Shown piece by piece: positions 6,759 to 15,882 of a stretch of DNA of 18,440 nt (the stretch's first letter is position 1; the number at the start of each line of letters is the position of its first letter). The notes below the pieces were generated by a model. The model saw nothing but the letters and a program-made list of their open reading frames with translations. It did no database searches and was not told the origin of the DNA. Position numbers and translations under genes: made by a program. The stretch is taken from the NCBI GenBank assembly GCA_946999045.1, contig CAMQBR010000040.1:1-18440 (forward strand). The letters are read 5' to 3'. The stretch comes from an uncultured Prevotella sp. (GTDB taxonomy: Bacteria; Bacteroidota; Bacteroidia; Bacteroidales; Bacteroidaceae).

Positions 6759-6784
6759 TATGGTTTAAACAAATAACTCATGCT

Positions 6785-9112
6785 ATGGGGAAAGAAAATA
6801 TTACTACACTAAGCAACAAGCAAACAACTGACATACAGAAGAAACAATTTATTGATATTTTTTTTCATCAACAATTACAGATATGGAACGATGCTAAACA
6901 GCATTTTGAAGATATAAAACATGTACAAACTAAGCCTTTAATGGTGGGCAATATTGAGATGCAAGTGCAGTTTAATGCTGCCAGAATAGTATCTACTGGG
7001 GCAAAGATTGATAAAAAAACTTTGGTAGATCGTCCATGTTTTCTTTGTCTGCACAACAGGCCTAAGATGCAAATGGTACAAGTCATAGATCAAGACTTTG
7101 AGCTATTGATTAATCCCTACCCTATTCTACCTCAACATTTTACTATTCCTTTGCGCCGACATGAGCCACAAAACATTGCTCCTCATTACTCAGAAATATA
7201 TAAATTGCTAACCATATACCCACAACTTATGGTATTTTATAATGGTCCTAAGTGTGGGGCCTCGGCTCCCGACCATGCTCATTTGCAGGCAGGAAGCTGT
7301 GGCATACTACCTTTACAAAAGACATGGAGCATACTTTCTCAACATTTACAAATTGTTGTTTCACTCAATAAGTATGCTGCATTATCAATTATTACTGCAT
7401 ATCCTTGTCATGCTTTTTGTATTGTTAGTAGAGAAAAAGAAGACAGCAACCGCTTGTTCAGTATGCTCTACCGTGCTTTGCCCCTGCAAAAGAACGAAAC
7501 AGAGCCTATGATGAATATTGTAGCTTGGCGACAAGGGGAAGATTATATTGCAGTAGTTTTTCCACGAAAGAAACACCGACCTGATTGTTATTTCGCTAAA
7601 GGTGATGAGCAAATGCTCATTAGTCCTGGTGCTTTGGATATGGCTGGACTTATCATCACACCTCGAGAACGAGATTTTAAAAAGCTGAATTCAACAAAAG
7701 TTGAAAACATTTTAAAGGAAATGACTATAAGCGATAAAGAGTTGGATAATACACTTTCGAAATTAAAAGCTTTCTCAACTAATGAAGATGAAAAGAAAGA
7801 GCCAAAAGTTTCAGTGGGTATTGTCAATGCAAAGCAAATTTGTTTTGCACTGAATCAATCATATATCTGTCAAGAAAAGCCTATACGAGGCTGTCAAAAG
7901 GTGGAATTTGAAGCTGGCTCTATTTTGTGGAATGGACAATATCACCACGAACTTTGCTTTACGCCACAGACTGATAGTGCCACATTTTCTTTAAACGATG
8001 TTACTATTGGCATCAATTTCCATTGGGAGCGCAAAGAGATACAAACTTTTCATGGTACATTGCGCTTTATTATTAATGGTGATAAAATATGCGCTATCAA
8101 CCAATTACCAGTAGAAAACTATTTGGAAAGCGTTATATCGAGTGAGATGAAAGCTACTTCTTCGTTAGAATTATTAAAGGCTCATGCTGTTATATCGCGC
8201 AGTTGGTTATTAGCTCAGATACAAAAACATCAACATTTAGAAAAGAACAAGACAACAGAAAGCTCGTTCTTCAAAGATAAAAATAAGCTCATACACTGGT
8301 ACGATCGTGAGGACCATACCCTTTTTGATGTATGTGCCGATGACCATTGTCAGCGTTACCAAGGCATTACCAAAGAAACTAACAAATATGTTGTAAAGGC
8401 TATACAGCAAACAAGGGGAGAGATATTAATGTACAATGGCGAGATATGTGATACTCGATTTAGTAAATGTTGTGGTGGCATCAGCGAAGAATATCGCTAT
8501 TGCTGGGAAAATATTACTAAACCTTATTTATCTCCTGTACGTGATATAGCAAAAAATGACCGTGAACAAATACCAGATTTGACCAATGAGAATAATGCAG
8601 AAATATGGATAAGAAACACTCCAGATGCTTTTTGTAACACGCATAACAAAAAGATTTTATCACAAGTATTAAACGATTACGACCAAGAGACAATTGATTT
8701 TTACCGCTGGGAGGTAACATATACGCAGCAGGAATTGCGTATGCTGATAGAAGAAAAGCTGGGTATGGAGTTAGGAGATATTCTTGATTTGGTTGTATTA
8801 GAACGAGGAAAGAGTGGACGTATCTATCTTTTAAAGATTATAGGAAGCCTGCAATCGTTTACTATTGGAAAAGAATTAGAGATACGTCGCACGCTATCTA
8901 AGACACATTTATACAGTTCTGCATTTGTAGTAAATAAGCAAGATGTGATGAATGGGGTTCCTCGAAAGTTTGTTATCACAGGTGCTGGCTGGGGACATGG
9001 TGTAGGCCTTTGTCAGATTGGTGCTGCCGTAATGGGCGAACAAGGGTATCATTACACCGACATTCTTAAACATTACTACAGTGGTTCGCAAATCGCTCAA
9101 ATGTACCAGTAA
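6785..9112 (+). CDS. DUF4922 (HIT/GalT-like) and SpoIID/LytB domain fusion protein
   Basis: 775 residues. The N-terminal half (about 20-300) fits DUF4922, a family resembling GalT/HIT nucleotide-sugar enzymes: a possible zinc pair CFLC (85-88), NPYPILPQHFTIP (110-122) and the HIT-like triad HAHLQ (164-168) within GPKCGASAPDHAHLQAG. The C-terminal half (about 340-770) is a SpoIID domain, with LPVENYLESVISSEM (441-455, presumed catalytic E454), KAHAVISRSW (465-474), DVCADDHCQRYQG (515-527), CCGGISEE (562-569) and GWGHGVGLCQIGA (735-747). SpoIID proteins cleave peptidoglycan glycan strands (B. subtilis SpoIID is a lytic transglycosylase) or stimulate amidases. There is no signal peptide or membrane segment, so how the SpoIID part would meet the wall is unclear. 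An AmpG-like permease gene follows 147 bp downstream, which suggests cell-wall turnover. Confidence 0.85.
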   Translation: MGKENITTLSNKQTTDIQKKQFIDIFFHQQLQIWNDAKQHFEDIKHVQTKPLMVGNIEMQVQFNAARIVSTGAKIDKKTLVDRPCFLCLHNRPKMQMVQVIDQDFELLINPYPILPQHFTIPLRRHEPQNIAPHYSEIYKLLTIYPQLMVFYNGPKCGASAPDHAHLQAGSCGILPLQKTWSILSQHLQIVVSLNKYAALSIITAYPCHAFCIVSREKEDSNRLFSMLYRALPLQKNETEPMMNIVAWRQGEDYIAVVFPRKKHRPDCYFAKGDEQMLISPGALDMAGLIITPRERDFKKLNSTKVENILKEMTISDKELDNTLSKLKAFSTNEDEKKEPKVSVGIVNAKQICFALNQSYICQEKPIRGCQKVEFEAGSILWNGQYHHELCFTPQTDSATFSLNDVTIGINFHWERKEIQTFHGTLRFIINGDKICAINQLPVENYLESVISSEMKATSSLELLKAHAVISRSWLLAQIQKHQHLEKNKTTESSFFKDKNKLIHWYDREDHTLFDVCADDHCQRYQGITKETNKYVVKAIQQTRGEILMYNGEICDTRFSKCCGGISEEYRYCWENITKPYLSPVRDIAKNDREQIPDLTNENNAEIWIRNTPDAFCNTHNKKILSQVLNDYDQETIDFYRWEVTYTQQELRMLIEEKLGMELGDILDLVVLERGKSGRIYLLKIIGSLQSFTIGKELEIRRTLSKTHLYSSAFVVNKQDVMNGVPRKFVITGAGWGHGVGLCQIGAAVMGEQGYHYTDILKHYYSGSQIAQMYQ

Positions 9113-9259
9113 GGAGTTTCGTACTCATCTTTGTAGTATAAGGCATATAGATTACACAAATAGATCATATCATACATTCTATAGGCTGCATAATTTGCAA
9201 AATCTGCGAGAAATAAAACATAAGAAACAGCAATGTAGATAAGAATTATGAATTAATAT

Positions 9260-10582
9260 ATGTTGCGCAATATAAAACAAAAGATATTCAAATCTCCATT
9301 TGAAGCTAATCTGCATTTTAATGTAGAATGGAGGTGGATGCCAACCCTTTATGTATCTAAAGGGCTGGCATACGTTGTTCTGTTTCTAACCTCTCTCATT
9401 CTTTTTAAACGATTGGGGGTAAACAATAGTGAGCTCACTTTCTTTATATCTTGCTGCTTTTTACCTCTATGGCTTCGTCCTATATTATCACTTTTTGTAC
9501 ACATCTCACATTATCACAGAGGTTGGATATTAGGTACCCAACTGCTGTTTACGCTTTCTATTGCAGGCATAGCCTACGCACTTGCCAACAACGAATGGAC
9601 AGACACTATGCCACTTCTTTATGGTTTACTATCTGTTTCTACTGTATTTTATGATATTTCAACCGATAAATATATCCTAAACGCCATCAACAGCAAACAA
9701 TTATCTACACTTAGCATTCGCAAACTATCATACTACTTGATAGCTATGCTTATAGGTTTAGGTATCATAGTAATGATGGCAGGCAACTTAGAAGTGCTAA
9801 CACGCATGATAAAAAGTTCGTGGAGCACCGCATTCTATATGCTTAGTATGCTATTGGGCATATTATGGATATGGAATTTATTTATTCTTCCACGCACCAT
9901 TAACCGTAAACGAGAATACAATGTGCGTGTGGCTGATATGTTCTATGCCAGTCTTAACACCTTAGCCGACCTTATTCGTATGCCTCGATCATGGTCAGGC
10001 ATACTCTTTATTTTGTTTTATATCTTACCTTTTGTATTGCTCGCCCCTATATCAATGCTGTTTACAATAGATTTAGGAAGCAGTGGAGGTTTGTGTCTTT
10101 CGCCACAAGAGTTTGGATTTACACAAGGTACTGTGGGTGTTTTTGCTTTAGCATTGGGAGTAATTATTGGCTTTTGTTTGTTACTAAAACATTCGCTCTT
10201 TACAATGTTACCATGGATGACTATAGCTTTGTGTTTACCTAATATTATTTATGTATACCTTAGTTTTACGTTACCCAACAACATTACATGGATATCATGT
10301 TGTATTTTTGTGCAACAATTAACCTGCGGTTTTGGATTGTTTGCCTATCTTCGCTACATAGTATATTATAGTGAGGTAAAAAGATTTGCTACCTATCCGC
10401 TTTGTTTGTCGCTTACAACGTTATCTGTTATGTGCGGAATGATGATTTCAGGCTCGTTACAACAAGCCATGGGGTACCGACAATACTTTATTTTAACCAC
10501 TTTCTGTTGTATTGCTCCAGTGGTAGTATCCCTCATTGTATTAGGAGTAGAAAGAAAGAGTTCTGCCTTTAATACCAAGTAG
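9260..10582 (+). CDS. AmpG-like MFS permease
   Basis: 440 residues with about 12 hydrophobic segments. The sequence follows the AmpG/PAT branch of the MFS as seen in Bacteroidota: SPQEFGFTQGTVGVFALALG (about 279-298), MTIALCLPNIIYVYLSFTLP (about 320-339), QQLTCGFGLFAYLRYIVYYS (about 353-372) and SGSLQQAMGYRQYFIL (about 398-413). AmpG imports GlcNAc-anhydroMurNAc muropeptides from the periplasm for peptidoglycan recycling. Substrate here is inferred from family likeness and from the SpoIID gene upstream on the same strand; the 147-bp gap leaves co-transcription open. It ends 33 bp before the convergent ABC permease. Another MFS substrate cannot be excluded. Confidence 0.7.
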   Translation: MLRNIKQKIFKSPFEANLHFNVEWRWMPTLYVSKGLAYVVLFLTSLILFKRLGVNNSELTFFISCCFLPLWLRPILSLFVHISHYHRGWILGTQLLFTLSIAGIAYALANNEWTDTMPLLYGLLSVSTVFYDISTDKYILNAINSKQLSTLSIRKLSYYLIAMLIGLGIIVMMAGNLEVLTRMIKSSWSTAFYMLSMLLGILWIWNLFILPRTINRKREYNVRVADMFYASLNTLADLIRMPRSWSGILFILFYILPFVLLAPISMLFTIDLGSSGGLCLSPQEFGFTQGTVGVFALALGVIIGFCLLLKHSLFTMLPWMTIALCLPNIIYVYLSFTLPNNITWISCCIFVQQLTCGFGLFAYLRYIVYYSEVKRFATYPLCLSLTTLSVMCGMMISGSLQQAMGYRQYFILTTFCCIAPVVVSLIVLGVERKSSAFNTK

Positions 10583-10615
10583 TCTGTTTTTTTCAAGAAA
10601 AAAGAAAGAACCCTT

Positions 10616-11635
10616 TTAGCTTCTTCCATTCCAAATAATGTAAATAACAACAGGTACACCTATAATAGGGGTAATGGCATTCAGTGGAAGTGTGCCTTGC
10701 TCACCAAATAAAACACATATTAAGTTACAAACAAGAGCTATAATAGCCCCCATAAGCATGGTAAAGAGAAGTAGTTGTCGGTGATTATCTGTTTGGATAA
10801 TAAGGCGAGCAATGTGTGGAACTATCAATCCAATAAAACCTATAGGACCACAAAATGCGGTACAAACTGCGGTCAATAATCCTGTTACAATAAGAAGGTA
10901 ATTACGTACTCGCTGTACATTTATACCCAAATTACGTGCATAGTTTTCACCTAAGAGCAAAGCATTGAGAGGCTTTACGAGAAGAGTTGCGCAGAAAAGT
11001 CCTATGATAATCAATATCACAAACAAGGGTAGCAGTTGTAAAGAAACACTGCCGAAGTTACCCATTCCCCACATCATATAAGATTTTACTCCTTCTTGAG
11101 TTGCAAAGAAATTAATCAAGACAATAGCTGATGATGATAAATATCCTATCATGATACCTACTATCAATAACATAACATCACTTTTTACCCAATGAGAACA
11201 TAACAAGATAATTCCTGTTACCAACATCGCTCCCACAAAAGCAGCAATCAACACAGCCAAAAAACCACTTACTGTGAATATCACTGTAGATAAACTTCCG
11301 CCTAAACACAGCATGACAATGGCTACTCCTAAGCCTGCACCACTGCTAATACCAAAGATTGACGGTCCTGCTAAAGCATTATGAAAAGCAGTTTGCAACA
11401 TGAGTCCACTCACAGAGAGAGCAGCTCCACAGAATAATGCGGTAATAGCTTGTGGCAAACGTAATTGTAAAATAATGAATGAAAAGCTATTGTTTGTATG
11501 GAATGGCATAGACAATATCTCTAAAATATCCTTAAACGGGATATAAACAGCACCCATCCATAAATTGAGTACAACTAATAAAATCATACTCAAAACTAAA
11601 ATAGAACCATATATCCATGTTTTATACCATTTCAT
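10616..11635 (-). CDS. FecCD/BtuC-type ABC transporter permease
   Basis: 339 residues from the ATG at 11635. An upstream ATG (11653) would add MYFCNR, but a TACTTTTG promoter-like box (11643-11650) overlaps those codons, so the inner start is preferred. The protein has about nine to ten membrane helices and the family landmarks LRLPQAITALFCGAALSVSG, FHNALAGPSIFGISSGAGLG, and the coupling region with GFIGLIVPHIARLI, which contacts the ATPase. Family members import iron siderophores, haem or cobalamin with a periplasmic binding protein and a BtuD/FecE ATPase. Neither partner is next to it: its neighbours are a convergent MFS gene and divergent tcdA, so the partners must be encoded elsewhere. 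The substrate cannot be deduced. Confidence 0.88.
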   Translation of the reverse strand: MKWYKTWIYGSILVLSMILLVVLNLWMGAVYIPFKDILEILSMPFHTNNSFSFIILQLRLPQAITALFCGAALSVSGLMLQTAFHNALAGPSIFGISSGAGLGVAIVMLCLGGSLSTVIFTVSGFLAVLIAAFVGAMLVTGIILLCSHWVKSDVMLLIVGIMIGYLSSSAIVLINFFATQEGVKSYMMWGMGNFGSVSLQLLPLFVILIIIGLFCATLLVKPLNALLLGENYARNLGINVQRVRNYLLIVTGLLTAVCTAFCGPIGFIGLIVPHIARLIIQTDNHRQLLLFTMLMGAIIALVCNLICVLFGEQGTLPLNAITPIIGVPVVIYIIWNGRS

Positions 11636-11673
11636 ACGATTACAAAAGTACATAAAATACGGAATATTTTAGT

Positions 11674-11681
11674 TAACTTTG
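11674..11681 (+). promoter_or_regulatory. Promoter -7 box of tcdA
   Basis: TAACTTTG matches TAnnTTTG and lies 19 bp before the tcdA ATG, back to back with the promoter-like box of the minus-strand permease (11643-11650). Confidence 0.5.
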
Positions 11682-11700
11682 CAGTTACATTTACAAAAAT

Positions 11701-12459
11701 ATGAATATAGAAAATCAGTTTACACGCACCGAAATGTTATTTGGTACTAAAGCTATACACACACTTCGTAGAGCACATATAGCTGTATTTGGTGTGGGTG
11801 GCGTAGGTAGTTATGTGGTAGAAGTGCTGGCACGCAGTGGCATTGGCACACTTAGTTTGATAGATAATGATGTGGTAAGTATGTCTAATATCAACCGTCA
11901 ACTTGTTGCATTGCATTCTACGATCGGACAAAAGAAGGTAGAAGTGGCTAAACAGCGTGTATGGGATATTAATCCTAATTGTACAGTACATACTTATCCT
12001 ATGTTTTATTTATCCGAAACTGCCAACCAAATAGACTTATCTCAATGTAATTATGTGGTGGATTGTGTAGATACTATGGCTGCTAAAATAGAGTTGATAA
12101 AGCAATGTCATGCTATCGGGGTGCCCATTATATCGAGTATGGGAGCTGCTAACAAGTTGGATCCAACTCGATTTAGAGTAACAGATATTAATAAAACAGA
12201 AATGGATCCGTTGGCAAAGGTGATTAGAAAGAAACTAAGAAAATTAGGAATACGTCATCTAAAGGTTGTTTTTAGCGACGAAGAACCTCGCAAACCTTTT
12301 GTGCTTGATTATCAAGAAAGTGCTGATGCTGTTCCTATTGATACGACATCTGTACACATAACAAACAAGAAACGTACAATACCTGCCAGCAATGCTTTTG
12401 TTCCTGCTACAGCTGGATTGATTATTGGAGGAGAAGTTGTAAAGGAACTTATTAAATAA
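11701..12459 (+). CDS. tcdA: tRNA threonylcarbamoyladenosine dehydratase (TcdA)
   Basis: 252 residues, close to the usual 250-270. This E1/ThiF-like enzyme uses ATP to cyclise t6A at position 37 of ANN-decoding tRNAs into ct6A. Seen in the sequence: the N-terminal FTRTEMLFG (7-15) typical of TcdA/YgdL, the nucleotide-binding GVGGVGSY (31-38), the LIDNDVVSMSNINRQ segment (53-67) that binds ATP and magnesium, and VVDCVDT, the ThiF crossover region. The C-terminal part keeps KPFVLDYQESA and the closing FVPATAGLIIGGEVVKEL. No CXXC zinc pair is visible, as expected for TcdA as opposed to MoeB/ThiF. The gene is monocistronic and converges with the SLC13 gene, 50 bp apart, with no obvious terminator between them. 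Confidence 0.92.
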   Translation: MNIENQFTRTEMLFGTKAIHTLRRAHIAVFGVGGVGSYVVEVLARSGIGTLSLIDNDVVSMSNINRQLVALHSTIGQKKVEVAKQRVWDINPNCTVHTYPMFYLSETANQIDLSQCNYVVDCVDTMAAKIELIKQCHAIGVPIISSMGAANKLDPTRFRVTDINKTEMDPLAKVIRKKLRKLGIRHLKVVFSDEEPRKPFVLDYQESADAVPIDTTSVHITNKKRTIPASNAFVPATAGLIIGGEVVKELIK

Positions 12460-12509
12460 GAAACGGAAAATATGAAATATAAAAAGCGAAAAGTAATACC
12501 TACATAATT

Positions 12510-14342
12510 TTAAAAAGGAAAGAGAAGAGGTAATACAAAGGTCATCACAATTCCCATCAATAATTGTAATGGTAAGCCCACCTTTATATAATCCATAAAT
12601 TCATAATGCCCTGCTTTCATCACTAATGCATTGGGTGGAGTAGAGAAGGGCGAAGCAAAACACATACTGGCTCCTAAAGTTACGGCAAACAAGAAGGCAT
12701 ACGGAGTAACGCCTATCTGCGAAGCTGCCGACATTGCAATGGGTGCCATGAGTACAGCAGTGGCAGTATTACTGATAAACATAGTCATAAGAGTAGTGGT
12801 ATAATAGATACCTGCCAAGAGAACCAGTGGGCCCATAGCTCCCAAGGCATTGACTAACGAATGAGAGATGAGTTGTGATACACCTGTCTTCTCTAAAGCT
12901 ATAGACATAGGCATCATTGCTGCTATTAACACAACACTCTCCCAGTTTATAGTTTTATAAGCTGCTTCCACATTTCTGAAACATCCACAAAGTATCATCA
13001 ACAATCCAGCTACAATAATAGCTGTAACAGGTTCTACAGGTATGAAATCGAAGACCATCATGCAAATCATCAAAACCATAATAAGAGCTGCGATAGGTGC
13101 TTTATAGTCAAGTATCACCTTGTTAGCTTGTTCGATAGGTCTTCCCAACACAACCCAGCCACTATCAGCTACATCCAGCTTATCTATATTGCTCCATGAA
13201 CCTTGTACCAACAGCACATCGCCAGCCTGCAATCGTTGATTAGCCAGACTCTTTACCATATAATCGCCATGTCGACGAATACCCACTACATTGATATTGT
13301 ATTGTTCACCGATACCAGAATCTTTTAAATGCACGCCGCACATATTAGATTGTGGCATTAACACCAGCTCTGCCATACCAATGTCATAGAAGTTTACTGA
13401 GCTACGATCTAGCTTTTCCAAAGCATTGTCCTGCGCAAAGGCATCCATTTTATCAATATCGCCTGTTAGATAAATAATGTTTCCTGTTCGTAATACAGTA
13501 GCAGCGTTAGGTACCTTTTGCTTAACCTGTTGTATGAGTCGACCGCTTTTATAGCTTTCTTTTCTAATTTCTATGATAGACACTCCATATCTGTTACGCA
13601 AATCAAGCTGCGCAACTGTTTTGCCACACAACGAAGAAAGCGGATTGATGCGGTAAGCCTGCAAGTAATTTTGCAGTTGATACTCGTCTACCAATTCATC
13701 CAAACTCTTATTTCTTCGCTTTTTCTTTCCTCTTTCTTTTTTCTCTTTTCCTAAAAATAAATTACTAAGAGGTAACAATACAATGATTCCTACCACAATA
13801 GCAATAAGCCCAATAGGTAAAAACGAGAAGAATGATAAAGGCTTAAAGTCTCCATTGATTAATGTTTCTTGAATAATAAGGTTGGGAGGAGTACCTATCA
13901 ATGTTAGCATTCCGCCTAAACTACTAGCAAAAGCAAGTGGCATAAGTAGTTTGCTTGAAGTAATTTTAGACTGAGCTGTCATGCTTACCACTATAGGCAT
14001 CATCAACGCTACCGTACCAGTATTGCTGACAAATGCTCCGATAAAAGCTGTAGTAAGCATAACGAGCAGAAACAACGTAATATTGTTTCCCTTAGCTAAT
14101 TGGATTATCTTCTGACTGGTAGCCTTGGCCAATCCTGTTTGTAAGATTGCTCCTCCCACCACAAACAAACCTACCATCATAATAACTACCTGTGATGAAA
14201 AACCTGATAATGCTTCTTGTGGAGTAAGAATGCCACTTAATAGTAACACGGCAAGGGCACATAATGCTACAATATCCGATCGAACCCGACCGATAAGAAA
14301 CATAACAATAGTAACAAATAATACAATGAGCGTAAGTATCAT
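12510..14342 (-). CDS. SLC13/DASS-type sodium-coupled anion transporter with two RCK_C domains
   Basis: 610 residues. Two membrane halves (about 1-196 and 415-610) flank a soluble insert. Each half ends in the paired DASS motifs: SNTGT (106-110) and GTPPN (150-154) in the first, SNTATA and STPPNALVM in the second. These bind sodium and the anion in characterised relatives. The insert begins with a charged linker (KEKKERGKKKRRNKSLDE, 199-216) and contains two TrkA-C/RCK_C domains (about 230-305 and 322-395), which in other transporters sense ligands. Substrates of such proteins range from dicarboxylates to sulfate; proteins with central RCK_C domains are often annotated as sulfate or general SLC13 permeases. 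The gene is monocistronic, with its own promoter upstream. Confidence 0.88.
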   Translation of the reverse strand: MILTLIVLFVTIVMFLIGRVRSDIVALCALAVLLLSGILTPQEALSGFSSQVVIMMVGLFVVGGAILQTGLAKATSQKIIQLAKGNNITLFLLVMLTTAFIGAFVSNTGTVALMMPIVVSMTAQSKITSSKLLMPLAFASSLGGMLTLIGTPPNLIIQETLINGDFKPLSFFSFLPIGLIAIVVGIIVLLPLSNLFLGKEKKERGKKKRRNKSLDELVDEYQLQNYLQAYRINPLSSLCGKTVAQLDLRNRYGVSIIEIRKESYKSGRLIQQVKQKVPNAATVLRTGNIIYLTGDIDKMDAFAQDNALEKLDRSSVNFYDIGMAELVLMPQSNMCGVHLKDSGIGEQYNINVVGIRRHGDYMVKSLANQRLQAGDVLLVQGSWSNIDKLDVADSGWVVLGRPIEQANKVILDYKAPIAALIMVLMICMMVFDFIPVEPVTAIIVAGLLMILCGCFRNVEAAYKTINWESVVLIAAMMPMSIALEKTGVSQLISHSLVNALGAMGPLVLLAGIYYTTTLMTMFISNTATAVLMAPIAMSAASQIGVTPYAFLFAVTLGASMCFASPFSTPPNALVMKAGHYEFMDYIKVGLPLQLLMGIVMTFVLPLLFPF

Positions 14343-14403
14343 ACTGAATAATATATAGATTTAAAAAGAGGACTTACATTATATAGATAATATACCCCTT
14401 TTG

Positions 14404-14411
14404 CAAATATA
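14404..14411 (-). promoter_or_regulatory. Promoter -7 box of the SLC13 gene
   Basis: TATATTTG on the minus strand matches TAnnTTTG. A T-rich segment containing TTTTTTG lies at about -33. The start codon is 62 bp downstream. Confidence 0.45.
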
Positions 14412-14448
14412 CAAAAAAAGCAAAAAATGAATAGGTAGATTCAACTTC

Positions 14449-14536
14449 AAATGCAACTACATTTGCAAATTTAAGAAAAATGCCCATAAGTCTAATTTTA
14501 AAATACAACTTTCGAAAACAAACAAAAGTTGCATTT
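14449..14536. repeat. Inverted repeat upstream of the SLC13 gene
   Basis: AAATGCAACT (14449-14458) and AGTTGCATTT (14527-14536) are perfect complementary arms 68 bp apart. A 10-bp palindrome ATTTGCAAAT (14461-14470) lies just inside the first. This is upstream of the SLC13 promoter and downstream of hemW; function unknown. Confidence 0.35.
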
Positions 14537-14567
14537 CTTAATTGAACTTGCTATTTTATCTAAATCC

Positions 14568-15728
14568 TTACACATATATTAAATCCGTCATAACGGCATC
14601 GCTCACATAAATACCTTTAGGTGTTAAACGAAGATAGCCGTCTTTTATCTCTAACAGATGAAGGGCAATATTCTTTTGTGCCTGCTTGCACATATAATGT
14701 CTGTATTTAGGTTCAAGCTGAGAAATACAAATACCACGAGAAGTACGCAGAGCCGTTGTTATCAAATCATTGTACCGTGTATCGCTGTCAAGATATTCCC
14801 ATTGAAAAGAAGGCTTATCTTGTTGGATGGATGAGATATATTCATTGACGTCAGAAACATTCCATTGCCTCGACTCTATATTATACGAATGTGCCGAAGC
14901 TCCAATACCCAAATAAGGTATGGATTTCCAATAACTACTATTATGTTGGCTTTGCATGCCAGCCAAGGCAAAGTTGCTTATCTCGTAATGTTCATATCCC
15001 GCTTCTTTTAGTTGAGTAACCAAGGTTTGATACATGGCGAGCGATAGGTCTTCGTTTATCTCCTGAACTCTTCCTCGTTGCTTCAATTGAAACAAAGGGG
15101 TGCCCTCCTCGTACATCAAACTATAAGCCGATATATGTTCTACATGCAAAACTAGTGCTTGCCAAATATCGTATTCCCAATCAGCAAGTGTTTGTTGTGG
15201 AAAGCCAAACATTAAATCAATACTAATATTATATATACCATACTTACGCAATAGGGCTACGGCTGGTGCAATATCTTCTGCCTTGTGTCGCCTATGTAAG
15301 AACTTTAATCGCTGATTAGAGAAAGTTTGAACACCCATACTTATTCGATTGATGGGAGTTGTTTGGATAAATTGAGCAAATTCAGGAGTAATATCATCTG
15401 GATTACATTCCATGGTTATTTCGCACGTTGATGCCATAAACGCTTCATCATCATGAAAATAAAGTTGACCAATGGTTGAAAAAATCTGATTGATTTGTTG
15501 AGGTAATAGTTGCGAAGGAGTACCTCCACCTATATATATAGTAGAAATGAGCGGTATGGCTTCATCCTGTTTTTGTACACACGATGATAGATAATTCCTC
15601 CTCAACTCCAGCTCATGACACAAAGCATTTACATAAGTTTGCTGTAAATTACTGTGAGTTGTTGAGTAGAAGCCACAATAAATACATCTGCTTGCACAAA
15701 AAGGTATATGTAAATACAGGCCTGCCAT
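14568..15728 (-). CDS. hemW: HemW, radical SAM haem chaperone
   Basis: 386 residues from the ATG at 15728 (MAGLYLHIPFC, the usual HemW opening). The frame extends one more codon to a GTG at 15731, which I did not use. The radical SAM cluster motif is C11-x3-C15-x2-C18. The residue two after C18 is F, not C, which separates HemW from true HemN coproporphyrinogen dehydrogenases. GGGTPS (67-72), the ECNPDD segment and the C-terminal winged-helix part with LRTSRGICISQLE are also present. HemW proteins bind haem and are thought to insert it into respiratory proteins; many databases still call them coproporphyrinogen III oxidase. It is divergent from the EF-G paralog gene, 154 bp apart. Confidence 0.9.
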   Translation of the reverse strand: MAGLYLHIPFCASRCIYCGFYSTTHSNLQQTYVNALCHELELRRNYLSSCVQKQDEAIPLISTIYIGGGTPSQLLPQQINQIFSTIGQLYFHDDEAFMASTCEITMECNPDDITPEFAQFIQTTPINRISMGVQTFSNQRLKFLHRRHKAEDIAPAVALLRKYGIYNISIDLMFGFPQQTLADWEYDIWQALVLHVEHISAYSLMYEEGTPLFQLKQRGRVQEINEDLSLAMYQTLVTQLKEAGYEHYEISNFALAGMQSQHNSSYWKSIPYLGIGASAHSYNIESRQWNVSDVNEYISSIQQDKPSFQWEYLDSDTRYNDLITTALRTSRGICISQLEPKYRHYMCKQAQKNIALHLLEIKDGYLRLTPKGIYVSDAVMTDLIYV

Positions 15729-15752
15729 CACTAAATATCATCAATTGGAATG

Positions 15753-15760
15753 CAAATGTA
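15753..15760 (-). promoter_or_regulatory. Promoter -7 box of hemW
   Basis: TACATTTG on the minus strand matches TAnnTTTG, 24 bp before the hemW ATG. No clear -33 box was identified. Confidence 0.45.
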
Positions 15761-15882
15761 CAAATATGAATAAAAAGAATGATAGTTTTTTGCATATTTT
15801 TTTGGCGTTTTGTAAAAAAACACCTACCTTAGGCGTCATAATCTAAACAATAGAGTACTAACCATTTTAAATCTAAACCGAT

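Noticed and set aside
10583..10615. Bidirectional terminator between the convergent AmpG-like and FecCD genes
   Set aside because: Only a weak TTTTTTC-AA-GAAAAAA symmetry with no GC stem; too little to call.
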